Source: Candidatus Binatia bacterium (GTDB lineage Bacteria > Desulfobacterota > Binatia > UBA1149 > CAITLU01). Taken from it: a DNA stretch of 41,019 nucleotides. The stretch is from contig DASXOZ010000027.1 of assembly GCA_036493895.1 (NCBI GenBank), positions 1 to 41,019 of the forward strand. Direction: 5' to 3'. Below are positions 17,347 through 29,358 of this stretch, piece by piece (within the stretch, counting starts at the first letter, position 1; each line of letters opens with the position of its first letter). A model generated the notes under the pieces. That model was not told the DNA's origin. It ran no database searches and worked only from the letters and a program-made list of their open reading frames with translations. The position numbers and the translations under genes are program-made.

Positions 17347-18333
17347 TCAATCTTCCATATTGAAAGCGTCGCGCAGGCCGCCTGACGGCGGCTCCTCGGT
17401 GCGCGCGCGGTCGAGCGCCGGTTTCAGGCTCTCCACGTCAGCGAAAAACCGGGTTTCGGTCTGCGGCGTCGCCACACGCATCCACGGGGGCTCGAGGGCG
17501 GTCACTGCCAGTTGCGACCCGAAAAAGCCGGCTGCTTCCGATTTCGCGAGCACCTGTCCGCCGATGCCGAGCGCGCCCAGCACGGCGACGACGACGCCTT
17601 TGCGAACGAGATGCTGAGGCCCGATCTCGCGCAAATGGACAAACCCGAGCACGGCAAGCCAGACCCAGAACCCGAACGACTGGACGACGGCGAGGCTCGT
17701 GAGCGAGAACGAGTACGCCGCGCACTTGAGGACGGCACTGCCCACCAGCAGCACGAGAAATCCCGTCGTTGCCGCGCCGAGGTGTCGCTCGAAGTGCGCG
17801 TTGCCGCCGAAAATACGCGCCTGCACGGCCCAGAGCGCCGTCCAGCTCCCGACGAACGCGCCCATGCTGAAGAGCGAGAACGCATACGTGGATGTCTTGG
17901 GTTCGCTGGTGTCCGCGAGCCACGTGTCGAGCAGCGTCAGCAGGATCAGCGCCGCACTGAGGGCCAGGACCGCGTGCCACGTGCGGTCGGCCAGTGGCTG
18001 TTCGCGCTCGGGCGCCACCGCGGCGGACGCATCGCGGATGCGCACGAGCGTGCGGCCGAGGCGGATGGGAGTGTGCCCGTCGAGATCGATGCGTGCGCGC
18101 CGGGTCGTGTCCTGGTCGAGGAACAATCCGTTGACGCTGCCGAGATCCTCGGCGAACAGTCGCCCTGCCTCGTCGCGGGCGATGCGGACGTGCGCGGGCG
18201 CGACGTAAGGATCGTCGACGAGAACGTCGCAGTCGTAGCCGCGACCGATCTTTGCCGAACCACTCGTGCCCAGTGCGACACGCTGGCGCGACAGAACGTC
18301 GCGACTACGCGACAGGATCTCGACCCAGATCAC
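17347..18333 (-). CDS. FHA-domain protein with multiple membrane segments
   Basis: About 328 residues. The N-terminal FHA domain (residues about 20-95) shows IGRGYDCDVLVDDPYVAPAH, then EDLGSVNGLFLD, the usual GR, SxxH-like and N-G positions, though PAH replaces the common SxxH. FHA domains bind phosphothreonine. From about residue 115 there are around five hydrophobic segments (LALSAALILLTLLDTWL, GFLVLLVGSAVLKC, FWVWLAVLGFVHL and others) and a soluble tail. GTG 18333 overlaps the upstream stop as GTGA, so it is translationally coupled to the trypsin-like lipoprotein. FHA would face the cytosol and the protease the periplasm, suggesting a transmembrane signalling pair (inference). Confidence 0.7.
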   Translation of the reverse strand: MIWVEILSRSRDVLSRQRVALGTSGSAKIGRGYDCDVLVDDPYVAPAHVRIARDEAGRLFAEDLGSVNGLFLDQDTTRRARIDLDGHTPIRLGRTLVRIRDASAAVAPEREQPLADRTWHAVLALSAALILLTLLDTWLADTSEPKTSTYAFSLFSMGAFVGSWTALWAVQARIFGGNAHFERHLGAATTGFLVLLVGSAVLKCAAYSFSLTSLAVVQSFGFWVWLAVLGFVHLREIGPQHLVRKGVVVAVLGALGIGGQVLAKSEAAGFFGSQLAVTALEPPWMRVATPQTETRFFADVESLKPALDRARTEEPPSGGLRDAFNMED

Positions 18334-19691
18334 TTCGCCCACTGGATCGCTCCCATGTAGCGCCTGGCCGTGGTCATCGCGTTCTCGTAAGAGACGCCCC
18401 TCATGTCGAGGTGGGTGAGAAGTGCCTCGTTGTCCCGATCCTGCGTGATCGCGACGGCGGAGACGTCGTAGAGATCGTCGAAATCCCGGTAGGCGCGAGC
18501 GCACCAGACCGCGCGCACGACGGGATGGCCGGCTGCGTCGCCGGCGCGGAGAAAGTCCTCATGGCAGCGCTCGCTCGTGTGGCGCCTCGAGCCCGATCCG
18601 GTATTGGCCCACGCCGACGTGAGGTAGCTCGACAGGAAGTGCGAGAACTGGAACGCGTTGAGCTCGGAGGTGTGCGCGTAGACGTTGTGGAGCGTGATCC
18701 CGCCGGTCGAAAGTTCGCTGGAGATGAAGAGCGACGTCTGCATGTCGCAGGACGTCGCGTTGGTGAGCGCCCGAGGCTTGGGAATCCTGTCGGCGTTGGT
18801 GCTCGACCAGCACGTGAACCACGGCGCCGCACTTTCGGAAGTCTGGTAGGGGCCGAGCGTGATCCGGCGCAGGCCCTCGTCGTCGATGGCCTGGTAGAGC
18901 CCGGCCTGCCACTGGCCGAGCTGGCGTCCGATCTCCTTGCGCGTATTCGCGAAGTCGAGCGGGCTGTCCTTGCGCGCGCGCTCGACCAGCGCGGCCGCGA
19001 ACTTGGCCGGAACGAGGAAGCTGACCTGCTCCCCGCCGATCTGCTTGGCCACGTTGATGCCGACGATGCGACCGTCGGCCGTGACCGCGGGACCGCCGCT
19101 CATGCCCGGGTTGAGAGAGCCCGTGAAATGGACGCGCTCGTTGTAGCTGCGCTCGACCAGCCCGTTGTAGTTGCCTTCGACGATCGTGAAGCCGAGGTCG
19201 AGCGGGTTGCCCATCGAGTAGATGCGCTCGCCCTTCGGCAATTCGCCCGCGAGGGCACGCGAGTCGAACTCGAAGAAAGGCCAGCCGCCTTTCTCGAGCT
19301 GCACGACCGCGAGGTCGTTGACCACGTCGATCGCGAGCAGCCGGATCGTGCCGAGCGTGCCGTCCGGCGCCGCGTACTCCATGCGGTAGGTCTGAGGTTC
19401 CAGCGCCTGCTGGGAAACGACGTGGTAGTTGGTGACCGCCAGTCCGTCCGCCGTCACGAGGAATCCGGAACCGATCGACGATTGTTTGCCCGTGCCTTCG
19501 ACGAGCGTGCGAATCTGCAGGAGCTTCGGGTGAGCGGACTTGTAGACCGATTCGGCCGTGGCCGTGATCACACTGGCGGCGGGCGGGCTCGCCGCCGGCG
19601 GTTGCGGCTCGGCCGACGCGCTCGCGCAGGAGCAGGCCAGGAGAATCGGCAGAAGTCTCGGCAGGACGATCGGCAGGAGTCGGAAGAGCAT
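18330..19691 (-). CDS. Trypsin-like (S1C/HtrA-type) lipoprotein protease with unknown C-terminal domain
   Basis: 453 residues. The N-terminus is a signal peptide ending in a probable lipobox (LPILLAC, Cys near residue 19). Residues about 45-250 are a trypsin-like protease: His in TNYHVVS (near 87), Asp in VVNDLAVVQL (near 124) and Ser in NPGMSGGPAV (near 197). All three catalytic positions are present. There is no PDZ domain, unlike DegP. Instead about 200 residues of unrecognised, Cys-containing sequence follow (WFTCWSSTNADR, TSCDMQTSLF, SERCHEDFL). ATG 19691 is chosen at the signal peptide; the longer frame runs into the toxin gene. The GTGA overlap with the FHA gene makes them one unit. 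Likely an envelope quality-control or activation protease. Confidence 0.75.
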   Translation of the reverse strand: MLFRLLPIVLPRLLPILLACSCASASAEPQPPAASPPAASVITATAESVYKSAHPKLLQIRTLVEGTGKQSSIGSGFLVTADGLAVTNYHVVSQQALEPQTYRMEYAAPDGTLGTIRLLAIDVVNDLAVVQLEKGGWPFFEFDSRALAGELPKGERIYSMGNPLDLGFTIVEGNYNGLVERSYNERVHFTGSLNPGMSGGPAVTADGRIVGINVAKQIGGEQVSFLVPAKFAAALVERARKDSPLDFANTRKEIGRQLGQWQAGLYQAIDDEGLRRITLGPYQTSESAAPWFTCWSSTNADRIPKPRALTNATSCDMQTSLFISSELSTGGITLHNVYAHTSELNAFQFSHFLSSYLTSAWANTGSGSRRHTSERCHEDFLRAGDAAGHPVVRAVWCARAYRDFDDLYDVSAVAITQDRDNEALLTHLDMRGVSYENAMTTARRYMGAIQWAK

Positions 19692-19768
19692 CGCGGCCCG
19701 CGGGCGGGATTGTTTCAGTTTCCGCTGGGCATGGATAGTCGCGCTGCTGTGTGCTTTCGCGCGCGGCT

Positions 19769-20110
19769 TTAGAGGCCCGCGACGAGCCTCAGCTTTTCTT
19801 CGACCTCGGCAAGGATCGGCGGCGGAAGCGGACGCAGGGGCCGCACGAGACGCCGATTGTCGATCGCCCTCGATTGATCGATCATCACTTCGCAGTTCTC
19901 TCGATTTCCCGCGATTCCGCGCGGCAGACTTACGCGAAGGAGATTGTCGCCTGCCAATTGCGTCGTGCACGGCAGGATCCACGTGGAGGGGTGGCCGACT
20001 TCATTCAGGAGATCGTTCTGGATCACCAGAACCGGACGCGTCCTGCCCGGCTCCGTGCCGCGGCGCGGAGTGAGGTCGGCGAGATAGAGAGTGCCGCGCT
20101 CGATCTTCAC
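19769..20110 (-). CDS. MazF/PemK-family toxin
   Basis: 113 residues, the normal size for MazF/PemK endoribonuclease toxins, which cut mRNA at short motifs. Family features: N-terminal RGTLYLADLTPRRGTEPGRTRPVLVIQND, central CTTQL and SLPRGIAGNRENCEVMIDQSRAID. The Arg after the RG-to-RPV stretch and the SLP/D-Q region that form the active site are present. GTG 20110 is supported by AAGGA six bases upstream. It lies 20 bases after the antitoxin gene in the same direction, the usual antitoxin-first order. Looks intact. Confidence 0.88.
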   Translation of the reverse strand: MKIERGTLYLADLTPRRGTEPGRTRPVLVIQNDLLNEVGHPSTWILPCTTQLAGDNLLRVSLPRGIAGNRENCEVMIDQSRAIDNRRLVRPLRPLPPPILAEVEEKLRLVAGL

Positions 20111-20130
20111 TCGCTATCCTTCACTCGTGA

Positions 20131-20385
20131 TCACTCGTTTCCCAGGCCTTCGGAGGCGAGGTGATCGAGCTCATCGATTTCGGCAGACAGCGACTTGCGC
20201 GTCGCCGCAGAAGCGCGCCGGAACTGTTCACGCAGGCTTTCGCGGTCGCTCGCTTCCTTCAGAAGTCTCAGGCCGCGGCGTACCACTTCCACTTTGCTTT
20301 TGGCGCCCAGGGTGGCCTGCAACGCTTTCACCAGCCGAAGCTCATCCGGCGGCAGGGTGATGCTCGATTTGGTATGAATTTTCAT
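20131..20385 (-). CDS. Ribbon-helix-helix-type antitoxin
   Basis: 84 residues. The N-terminus MKIHTKSSITLPPDELRLVK is a ribbon-helix-helix DNA-binding strand and helix; the rest is a charged helix (LKEASDRESLREQFRR) that would wrap the toxin. It should neutralise the MazF-like protein and repress the operon. A perfect palindrome lies over its start codon (20372-20387), the expected autoregulatory operator. The antitoxin precedes the toxin by 20 bases. Confidence 0.82.
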   Translation of the reverse strand: MKIHTKSSITLPPDELRLVKALQATLGAKSKVEVVRRGLRLLKEASDRESLREQFRRASAATRKSLSAEIDELDHLASEGLGNE

Positions 20386-20387
20386 AC
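20372..20387. promoter_or_regulatory. Operator-like palindrome over the antitoxin start codon
   Basis: GTATGAATTTTCATAC: two perfect 7-base arms around TT, overlapping the ATG (20383-20385) of the antitoxin gene. It is markedly AT-rich in a GC-rich region. Ribbon-helix-helix antitoxins bind such sites as dimers, so this is the probable autoregulatory operator. Confidence 0.55.
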
Positions 20388-20497
20388 TTTTCTAATACCC
20401 CACTACGATGTCCCCGTCCATCCGCTTTCCTTGGTGCCGGGCGGATCGAGCTATGCGGGCGTAGAGAGTCCCGCGGTCCCGGCCGCGACACCGTCAG

Positions 20498-20517
20498 CGC
20501 GCCGTGTCTACGGCGCG
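20498..20517. terminator. Hairpin after the secreted Cys-rich gene
   Basis: Perfect 8-bp stem CGCGCCGT / ACGGCGCG with a 4-base loop, directly after the stop of the gene at 20518. No T-run follows on the minus strand, so termination is possible but not clear. Confidence 0.35.
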
Positions 20518-21453
20518 TCAGCGCTGCGCAGGTTTGGTTCGAGACGCGTCGGAGATCGCAGCGGGGTCGCAGCCGGCCACGGCCGCGCGCATTCCGAGCG
20601 CATCGGCCTGGTCGGTCTGGCCGGCTGCGGCTCTGCCGCGAATCTCGGCGAGCAACGATTCGCACTCCGGACTCGGCGGCGGTGCCTGGCCCGCGGCAGC
20701 GGCGGGTGGCGGTGGCGACGCAGGGCCGCCGCCACGGGGCAGCGTTGCTCCGCCAGGGTAACCGCCCGGCGGTTGATCCGGCACGCCGGTTGCCTGACCA
20801 GCCACGCCCGGTGCCTGACCGACCGCGCCCGGCATCGCGGCCTGCGGCTGGCCTCCAGGCCCGCCGGGCGCCGCTGTCGGATATCCCTCGGCGAAGTAGC
20901 CGCGAGACGCGACGACCGGCGCACCGGGAACGCAGCCTCGCGACACTTCGTCCCAGCGACGGCCTCCGGGGCAACGACATTCGGAGTCGGCTCCCGACGG
21001 CGAGAGCACCGGCATGGTTCCGGGCCACTGCCTCTGGCAGTCCTCGTCGCTTCCCGTCGTGATCGGCTGGCGGCAGGCAGTTGCCTGCGAGTCCCAGACT
21101 GTCGGCGGCGCGCAGATGCAGCGATAGCCGCCGGCACCGAAGAAGAAAGGCTGGGAGCCCGGCCACACGGTCGTGCAGAACTCGCCGGCCGCATGCTCGC
21201 GCGGTAGACACGCGTCGCCGCGCAGGTTCCACCACATTCCCTGGGGACAGACGCAGGTGCCGCTGGCGTCGTCGTACGTCGAGGCAGGCCAGCGCGAGCA
21301 GTCGTGCGAAGGGGTCGCGCCCTGGGGCGCGCCGCCCGGAGCGGCCTCACCCTGAGGGAACGACGGCGATGCCGCCTGGGCGAACGACGGCGATGCCGAA
21401 ACCGCCAGCGCGAGGCAGGCCACCGCGACAGTGCGCGCGAAAGCGATCGTCAT
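20518..21453 (-). CDS. Secreted Cys-rich, Pro/Gly-rich protein of unknown function
   Basis: 311 residues. Signal peptide (about 1-25, AVSASPSFAQA). Residues about 50-160 hold repeated Cys modules: DCSRWPASTYDDASGTCVCPQG, FCTTVWPGSQ...YRCICAPP, DCQRQWPGTM...ECRCPGG, each ending near a W or R followed by a CxC pair. A Gly/Pro/Gln-rich linker (about 175-265) and a short helical end with two Cys follow. Family not recognised. The ATG overlaps the srkA stop as ATGA, so it is coupled to srkA, an odd pairing of a cytosolic kinase with a secreted protein. GGAGG lies ten bases upstream. Confidence 0.65.
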   Translation of the reverse strand: MTIAFARTVAVACLALAVSASPSFAQAASPSFPQGEAAPGGAPQGATPSHDCSRWPASTYDDASGTCVCPQGMWWNLRGDACLPREHAAGEFCTTVWPGSQPFFFGAGGYRCICAPPTVWDSQATACRQPITTGSDEDCQRQWPGTMPVLSPSGADSECRCPGGRRWDEVSRGCVPGAPVVASRGYFAEGYPTAAPGGPGGQPQAAMPGAVGQAPGVAGQATGVPDQPPGGYPGGATLPRGGGPASPPPPAAAAGQAPPPSPECESLLAEIRGRAAAGQTDQADALGMRAAVAGCDPAAISDASRTKPAQR

Positions 21454-22535
21454 CGGTCGTAATCCTCCTCGAAAGGATCCTCGCAGGCCGCTGCCTCCTG
21501 GATGGCTTCGATCTGACCTACCCAGAACCGGTCGCTGCCGAAATCCGGGAATGTGCGCGGAAAGGCAGCGTCCTCCCAGCGCCTGGCGATCCATGCGCAG
21601 AAGTGCACGAGCCGCAGCACCCTCAGCGGCTCGACCAGGCGAAGCGACAGACGGTCGAAGTCGCGCATCTCTTCATAGCCTTCGACGATTGCGGTGCGCC
21701 GTTTGCGCGCCCATGCGTCGCGGCCCGCCGCCAGCAGCCATACGTCCTGGACACAGGGGCCGACGAGCATGTCGTCGAAGTCGACGAGCATCGCACCGTC
21801 GCGGCCCCACAGGACGTTGCCGAGGTGACAGTCGCCGTGGATGCACTGGTAATCCGTCTGCGCAAGCCAGGGCTCGGCGCGGTCGCAGACGTCGTCGACG
21901 AGACTGCGATAACGGTCACGGTACGTCGCGGGGATCACGCCGGTCTCCAGCAGCAGTGCGAGGTTGGCACGGCCGTACGTGTCGACGTCGAGGCGCAGTC
22001 GGGAAGAAGCGGCCCGCGCGGCGCCGGCGGCATGCACGCGCGCGACGAGACGGCCGAGCTGGAACGCTTCGTCTTCGTCGATCTCGTCGCGAAGGCGACC
22101 CTGCGCGCGCGGGAACACGGCGTAGAGAATTCCGAGATCCTCGATTTCCCCGAGCGTGCGCCCGCCGGCCAGCTCCAGCGGCGCGACGACCGGGATCTCG
22201 CGTGAGACGAGGTCGAGCAGGAACGAATGCTCTTCGAGCACCTGCTCGCGGCTCCAGCGTCCCGGCCTGTAGAACTTGACGACGCGGAAGCGGTCGCTCG
22301 GAGAAGCCGGCGCATCGTCGAGCTCGATCTCGACGTCGTAGACGCGATTTTCGAGGCTGTTGAGCGCAAGGCAGCGGCCCGTGCAGAGGATTCCCTCGGT
22401 TTCGACCGCGGCCAGGATCCGCTCGGGAGTAAGCCCGTGGAAGAAGCGTGTCGGTGCGCCGCCTTCGAGGCCGGAGCTTGCGCGAACACGCGCTCGCGAG
22501 GAGGCCGCCGTTTTCTTGCGCGCGGCTGCGTTCAT
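21450..22535 (-). CDS. srkA: SrkA/YihE-type stress-response protein kinase
   Basis: 361 residues (E. coli SrkA is 328; the extra length is a basic N-terminal tail). Aminoglycoside-phosphotransferase-fold kinase; in E. coli it counters death under envelope and oxidative stress. The catalytic loop is CIHGDCHLGNVLW (near residue 232), the metal-binding loop LVDFDDMLVGPCVQDVWLL (near 250), and EPLRVLRLVHFCAWIARRWEDAAFP matches SrkA closely. The start chosen is ATG 22535 (MNAAARKK); no good ribosome site is seen, and an internal start is possible. It lies 73 bases downstream of metH, same strand, and overlaps the next gene by ATGA. Confidence 0.88.
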   Translation of the reverse strand: MNAAARKKTAASSRARVRASSGLEGGAPTRFFHGLTPERILAAVETEGILCTGRCLALNSLENRVYDVEIELDDAPASPSDRFRVVKFYRPGRWSREQVLEEHSFLLDLVSREIPVVAPLELAGGRTLGEIEDLGILYAVFPRAQGRLRDEIDEDEAFQLGRLVARVHAAGAARAASSRLRLDVDTYGRANLALLLETGVIPATYRDRYRSLVDDVCDRAEPWLAQTDYQCIHGDCHLGNVLWGRDGAMLVDFDDMLVGPCVQDVWLLAAGRDAWARKRRTAIVEGYEEMRDFDRLSLRLVEPLRVLRLVHFCAWIARRWEDAAFPRTFPDFGSDRFWVGQIEAIQEAAACEDPFEEDYDR

Positions 22536-22608
22536 CGCTGCCGCGCCCGCGTCGCGGACAAAGTGGAGTGGCGCCGAAGCGCGGCGGCAAGCGACGCGCC
22601 TGCGCAGA

Positions 22609-26385
<3,777 letters not shown>

Positions 26386-26426
26386 GGCGCTGCCTTGTGC
26401 TTCCCCGGGCCTGCGTTTGCGCGAGC

Positions 26427-26481
26427 CCGAACGAAGACCCCTATCAGGTTCGGCTGCGGAGATCACGACGCCGGGCAGCCG
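26427..26481 (-). promoter_or_regulatory. metH leader with two mutually exclusive stems
   Basis: One stem pairs CCGAAC (26427-26432) with GTTCGG (26448-26453); another pairs CGGCTG (26451-26456) with CAGCCG (26476-26481). They share 26451-26453, so only one can form at a time. The site is 40-100 bases upstream of the metH ATG. Could be a regulatory switch or chance in GC-rich DNA. Confidence 0.25.
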
Positions 26482-26534
26482 ACCGGGGCCGCCGCGAGAA
26501 AGGCCTTGTTTCCCACTGGTTCTGACGTACCTCA

Positions 26535-26551
26535 CGGGCTAGAAAAGCCCG
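26535..26551. other. Small hairpin just ahead of the 26558 gene
   Basis: 6-bp stem CGGGCT / AGCCCG with a 5-base loop AGAAA, ending six bases before the ATG of the GH123-like gene. It could hide the ribosome site; function unproven. Confidence 0.25.
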
Positions 26552-26557
26552 ATCCTC

Positions 26558-28489
26558 ATGCTTTCGGGCCCACTGCTGCGCCCCCGCCGCATCCTCATCG
26601 CCATCCTGGCCGTCGCACTCGCTGCCGCCGCCGCGGTGGTCGTCGACGTCGGCCCGCGAAATCTCGCCAGGATGGCCTGGCGCCGCGTGCAGAAAAGCGC
26701 CGATCGGCGCAATCGCTGGATCGAGCCCGATGCGGCGACAAACCCGGCGCCGGTCACGCCCGAGGAGAAATCGCGCGGCTTCTCGGTCTTCACGCGCTCG
26801 ACGCTTCTGCGCATCAACGCCGGCGATCCGCCCGACACCGGTGAGACTCCCGCTGCACTTCACGCCCAGGCCGCGTGGAACCAGCGCGAGGCCCTGCAGC
26901 TCGGCGTGCACGCGCTGAGGAGCATCAACGCCCTCACCGCCTCGCCCTCCGATCTCCACGACGACGCGGGAGACGTGCTGCCGGCGGCTGCCATCGACGT
27001 CCGCATGGAGCGTTTCTACTCGCTTGCGCTGTCGATCAAGGTCCACAACCGCTTCGGCGTAGTCCCGAAGACCCTCGAACCCGCGGTTTCCATCGCCGCG
27101 CCCTCCGGCAGCACGAGGCCCTTCTGGCTGACCGTGCACGTTCCCGACGCGCAGCCTGCCGGCCTCTACCGCGGCACCGTTTCCGTCACGGCGGACTCAT
27201 CGACAGTCGAGGTTCCGATCGACGTGGATGTGCTCGGGCTCGCGCTGGACGAGGCTCCCATCCTGCTCGGACCGCTCAGCCTGCCGGTGCTTCGCAACTT
27301 CTCGCGGTCCGGCCTCGAGCGCGGCGGAGAAATCGCCAGGCGAGCCGACCTCATCTTCCGCGACATCCGCGATCACGGCATGACGACGCTCAGCCTGTGG
27401 TCGGGCCGCGCCTCGCGCCGCGAGCGCGGCAGGCTCGTGCTGCCCGATCTCGAGATGGCAATGGAGATGTTCCGGCGCGACGGATTTCCGCAGCCCCTTT
27501 TGTTCGCGCCGGTCAACCTGCTGTTTACGAACAAGCTCGGCCGCACCGCGAACTATCGTCACTACCATTCGGTCACGGCCGTGCCGATGGCACGCGACAT
27601 CGCGACGACCTACACCGCGCGTGCGCGCGAGCTCGGGCTGCCCGGCCTGATCCTGGATCCCGTCGAAGAGCCGAACTACGCGCTCGGCCTCGACCGCCAC
27701 GATCCTCCCGATCTTCGCCAGCGCATCGCCCGCGAGCTTCTCGCCGCGATGAAGGAAGCAGGCGCAACCACGGCGATGACGTGCACGCCCGAGACGGCCT
27801 CCGTCGGCGCCGGCAATCTCGATTACTGGCTGGTCGCGTACAAACGATTCACGCCGGGAGTCTTCGACAAGGCCAGGAAGGCCGGTGCCCACGCGGCGAT
27901 GTACAACAACGCGACGCTGACCGGCAACGGCACGTCGTTCAGCCGTTTCTTCTTCGGGTACTATCCGTGGGCCACGGGCCTCGACGGCATGATGGCGTGG
28001 ACCTACCCGATGATTCAGAAACGATTCCCGGCCAACATGGATGCATCGCGCGCCGAGGGACCTCTCGACGTTCGTGACGGCTTCCTCGGGCGCGACGGCA
28101 AGCCCGTTCCGACCATCCAGTGGGAGCTCGCGCGCGAAGGCGTCGACGACGCTCGCTACCTCGCAACGATTGCGCGGCTTGCCGCAAGCGCTCGCTCCAT
28201 CGGTTCGCCCGGAGCAACGCAGGCTGCGGACGAGGCCGACCGCTTCTTCGCGTCGCTGCGCGCCTCCGTCGGACGCGACCCGCACCGCTACGCGTTCGAG
28301 AACCCGAAGACCCTGGCTCCAGCGCGCGCGGTCGGATGGGACTGGACCGATTTCGAGGCCACGCGAAGACGCAGCTTCGAGCTGGCAAGGGAGCTTGCGG
28401 CGGTAATTGGCGGTCCGCCGGCAGGTCGTCTTTCCGGCCTGCAACCGGGCACGGCGCGTCTCAACGCGTCGAGCCGGGCATCCAGATGA
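26558..28489 (+). CDS. Membrane-anchored GH123/DUF4091-like glycoside hydrolase-type protein
   Basis: 643 residues. An N-terminal membrane anchor (ILIAILAVALAAAAAVVVDVG) precedes a beta-sandwich region (about 150-220) with FWLTVHVPDAQPAGLYRGTV, the hallmark of DUF4091/GH123-like proteins. A barrel-like part follows (RRADLIFRDIRDHGMTTLSLW, LILDPVEEPNY, YYPWATGLDGMMAWTYPM). GH123 members cleave N-acetylgalactosaminides; the substrate here is unknown. The EEP in LILDPVEEPNY could hold acidic catalytic residues, by inference. It is divergent from metH across a 172-base gap and overlaps the next minus-strand gene by 29 bases at the tail. Confidence 0.6.
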   Translation: MLSGPLLRPRRILIAILAVALAAAAAVVVDVGPRNLARMAWRRVQKSADRRNRWIEPDAATNPAPVTPEEKSRGFSVFTRSTLLRINAGDPPDTGETPAALHAQAAWNQREALQLGVHALRSINALTASPSDLHDDAGDVLPAAAIDVRMERFYSLALSIKVHNRFGVVPKTLEPAVSIAAPSGSTRPFWLTVHVPDAQPAGLYRGTVSVTADSSTVEVPIDVDVLGLALDEAPILLGPLSLPVLRNFSRSGLERGGEIARRADLIFRDIRDHGMTTLSLWSGRASRRERGRLVLPDLEMAMEMFRRDGFPQPLLFAPVNLLFTNKLGRTANYRHYHSVTAVPMARDIATTYTARARELGLPGLILDPVEEPNYALGLDRHDPPDLRQRIARELLAAMKEAGATTAMTCTPETASVGAGNLDYWLVAYKRFTPGVFDKARKAGAHAAMYNNATLTGNGTSFSRFFFGYYPWATGLDGMMAWTYPMIQKRFPANMDASRAEGPLDVRDGFLGRDGKPVPTIQWELAREGVDDARYLATIARLAASARSIGSPGATQAADEADRFFASLRASVGRDPHRYAFENPKTLAPARAVGWDWTDFEATRRRSFELARELAAVIGGPPAGRLSGLQPGTARLNASSRASR

Positions 28490-29051
28490 ACCCCCACCCG
28501 CCGGAATTCAACTCCGCGTATCCGTCGCCATTCATCTCGAGAACGAAACCGTAGACCTGCCCGTCGCGCGTAACCGGGCGAATGCGGCTGGCCGCGATGC
28601 CCCCTCGCGACAGCCTGCGAAGAATCCTGGCAAGGCTGGTATCCTTGTATGTTTCGCTGGCCGGCGGCTTGAGAAGCGACAGGCTGACCGCACTCGACGG
28701 AATTGCCCCCGCGAGCTTCGCGTCCATCACGAGCACGACCTTCCCGTCCCCGGAACCAGCGATCTCGACAGCCGTATCGTCGATCTTGATGGTCTTCGAT
28801 GCACCCGTGTACATCGAGCAATCCCGGGTGAAAAAATACGGCGTCTTGCAGTTGAAGCTTCCGACGGCCATCGCATCCCGGTTGACGGCTGCCGGCTCCG
28901 TTGGACGACGCCCCGAACAGCCGGCCATGCTCAGCACGACAGCGGCGAGGACCAACCCCGCGCGCAGGAGCAACGGCGCGGCGCGGGGCGACTGCGAACC
29001 GGTCAAGCTCGGCGCCGACAGAGAATATTCGCGAGGGAGTCTGATCGTCAC
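28461..29051 (-). CDS. Small lipoprotein of unknown function
   Basis: About 196 residues. Signal sequence with lipobox SMAGC (Cys near residue 46). The mature part has CKTPYFFTRDCSMY (a probable disulfide) and a beta-rich body ending MNGDGYAELNSGGWGFIWMPG. The start is GTG 29051, with GGAAGG four bases upstream; that ribosome site is the end of the 9-bp array at 29062-29097. The longer frame would read through the array as AHRAHRAHR and is rejected. Family unknown. Confidence 0.6.
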   Translation of the reverse strand: MTIRLPREYSLSAPSLTGSQSPRAAPLLLRAGLVLAAVVLSMAGCSGRRPTEPAAVNRDAMAVGSFNCKTPYFFTRDCSMYTGASKTIKIDDTAVEIAGSGDGKVVLVMDAKLAGAIPSSAVSLSLLKPPASETYKDTSLARILRRLSRGGIAASRIRPVTRDGQVYGFVLEMNGDGYAELNSGGWGFIWMPGSTR

Positions 29052-29358
29052 GTGTCCTTCCCGGTGCGCCCGGTGCGCCCTGTGCGCCCTGTGCGCTGCT
29101 GGCGTCCAGACGCAGTTGTGAGACGGCCGAGGTCTACCATCGCGGGCGAAGTGTGACCAGTCAACGGTGGCGGCCGCTGCCGGTCTCGCAGTCCTTGCAC
29201 GGTGGAACACCGCTCTACGATGCCGTCACCGGCACGATGCGGATCTTCGACCTGTGCTCGGACCGGAGCTGCACGATGCTGGTGCAAAGCGCGGCAACGA
29301 CGATCGCCGGCGAAACGGCAGCTTGCACTCGCGCGGCGACCGGGGCTTACCGGAGCCC
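29052..29358. other. 307-base region between divergent genes
   Basis: It holds the 9-bp array (29062-29097) and a possible short gene (29153-29377). I see no convincing promoter boxes or terminator. Confidence 0.4.
29062..29097 (-). repeat. 9-bp tandem array ahead of the lipoprotein gene
   Basis: Four 9-base units, CGGTGCGCC twice then CTGTGCGCC and CTGTGCGCT as read on the plus strand. On the minus strand the array leads into CCGGGAAGGACAC and the GTG start, so the array end supplies the ribosome site. A related array is at 35879-35923. Confidence 0.7.

Noticed and set aside
26386..26557. Cobalamin or SAM riboswitch ahead of metH
   Set aside because: No B12-box or SAM-I core is visible; only the two short overlapping stems are reported.
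29052..29210. N-terminal extension of the lipoprotein through the 9-bp array
   Set aside because: It gives AHRAHRAHR low-complexity residues before the signal peptide; GTG 29051 with GGAAGG fits better.
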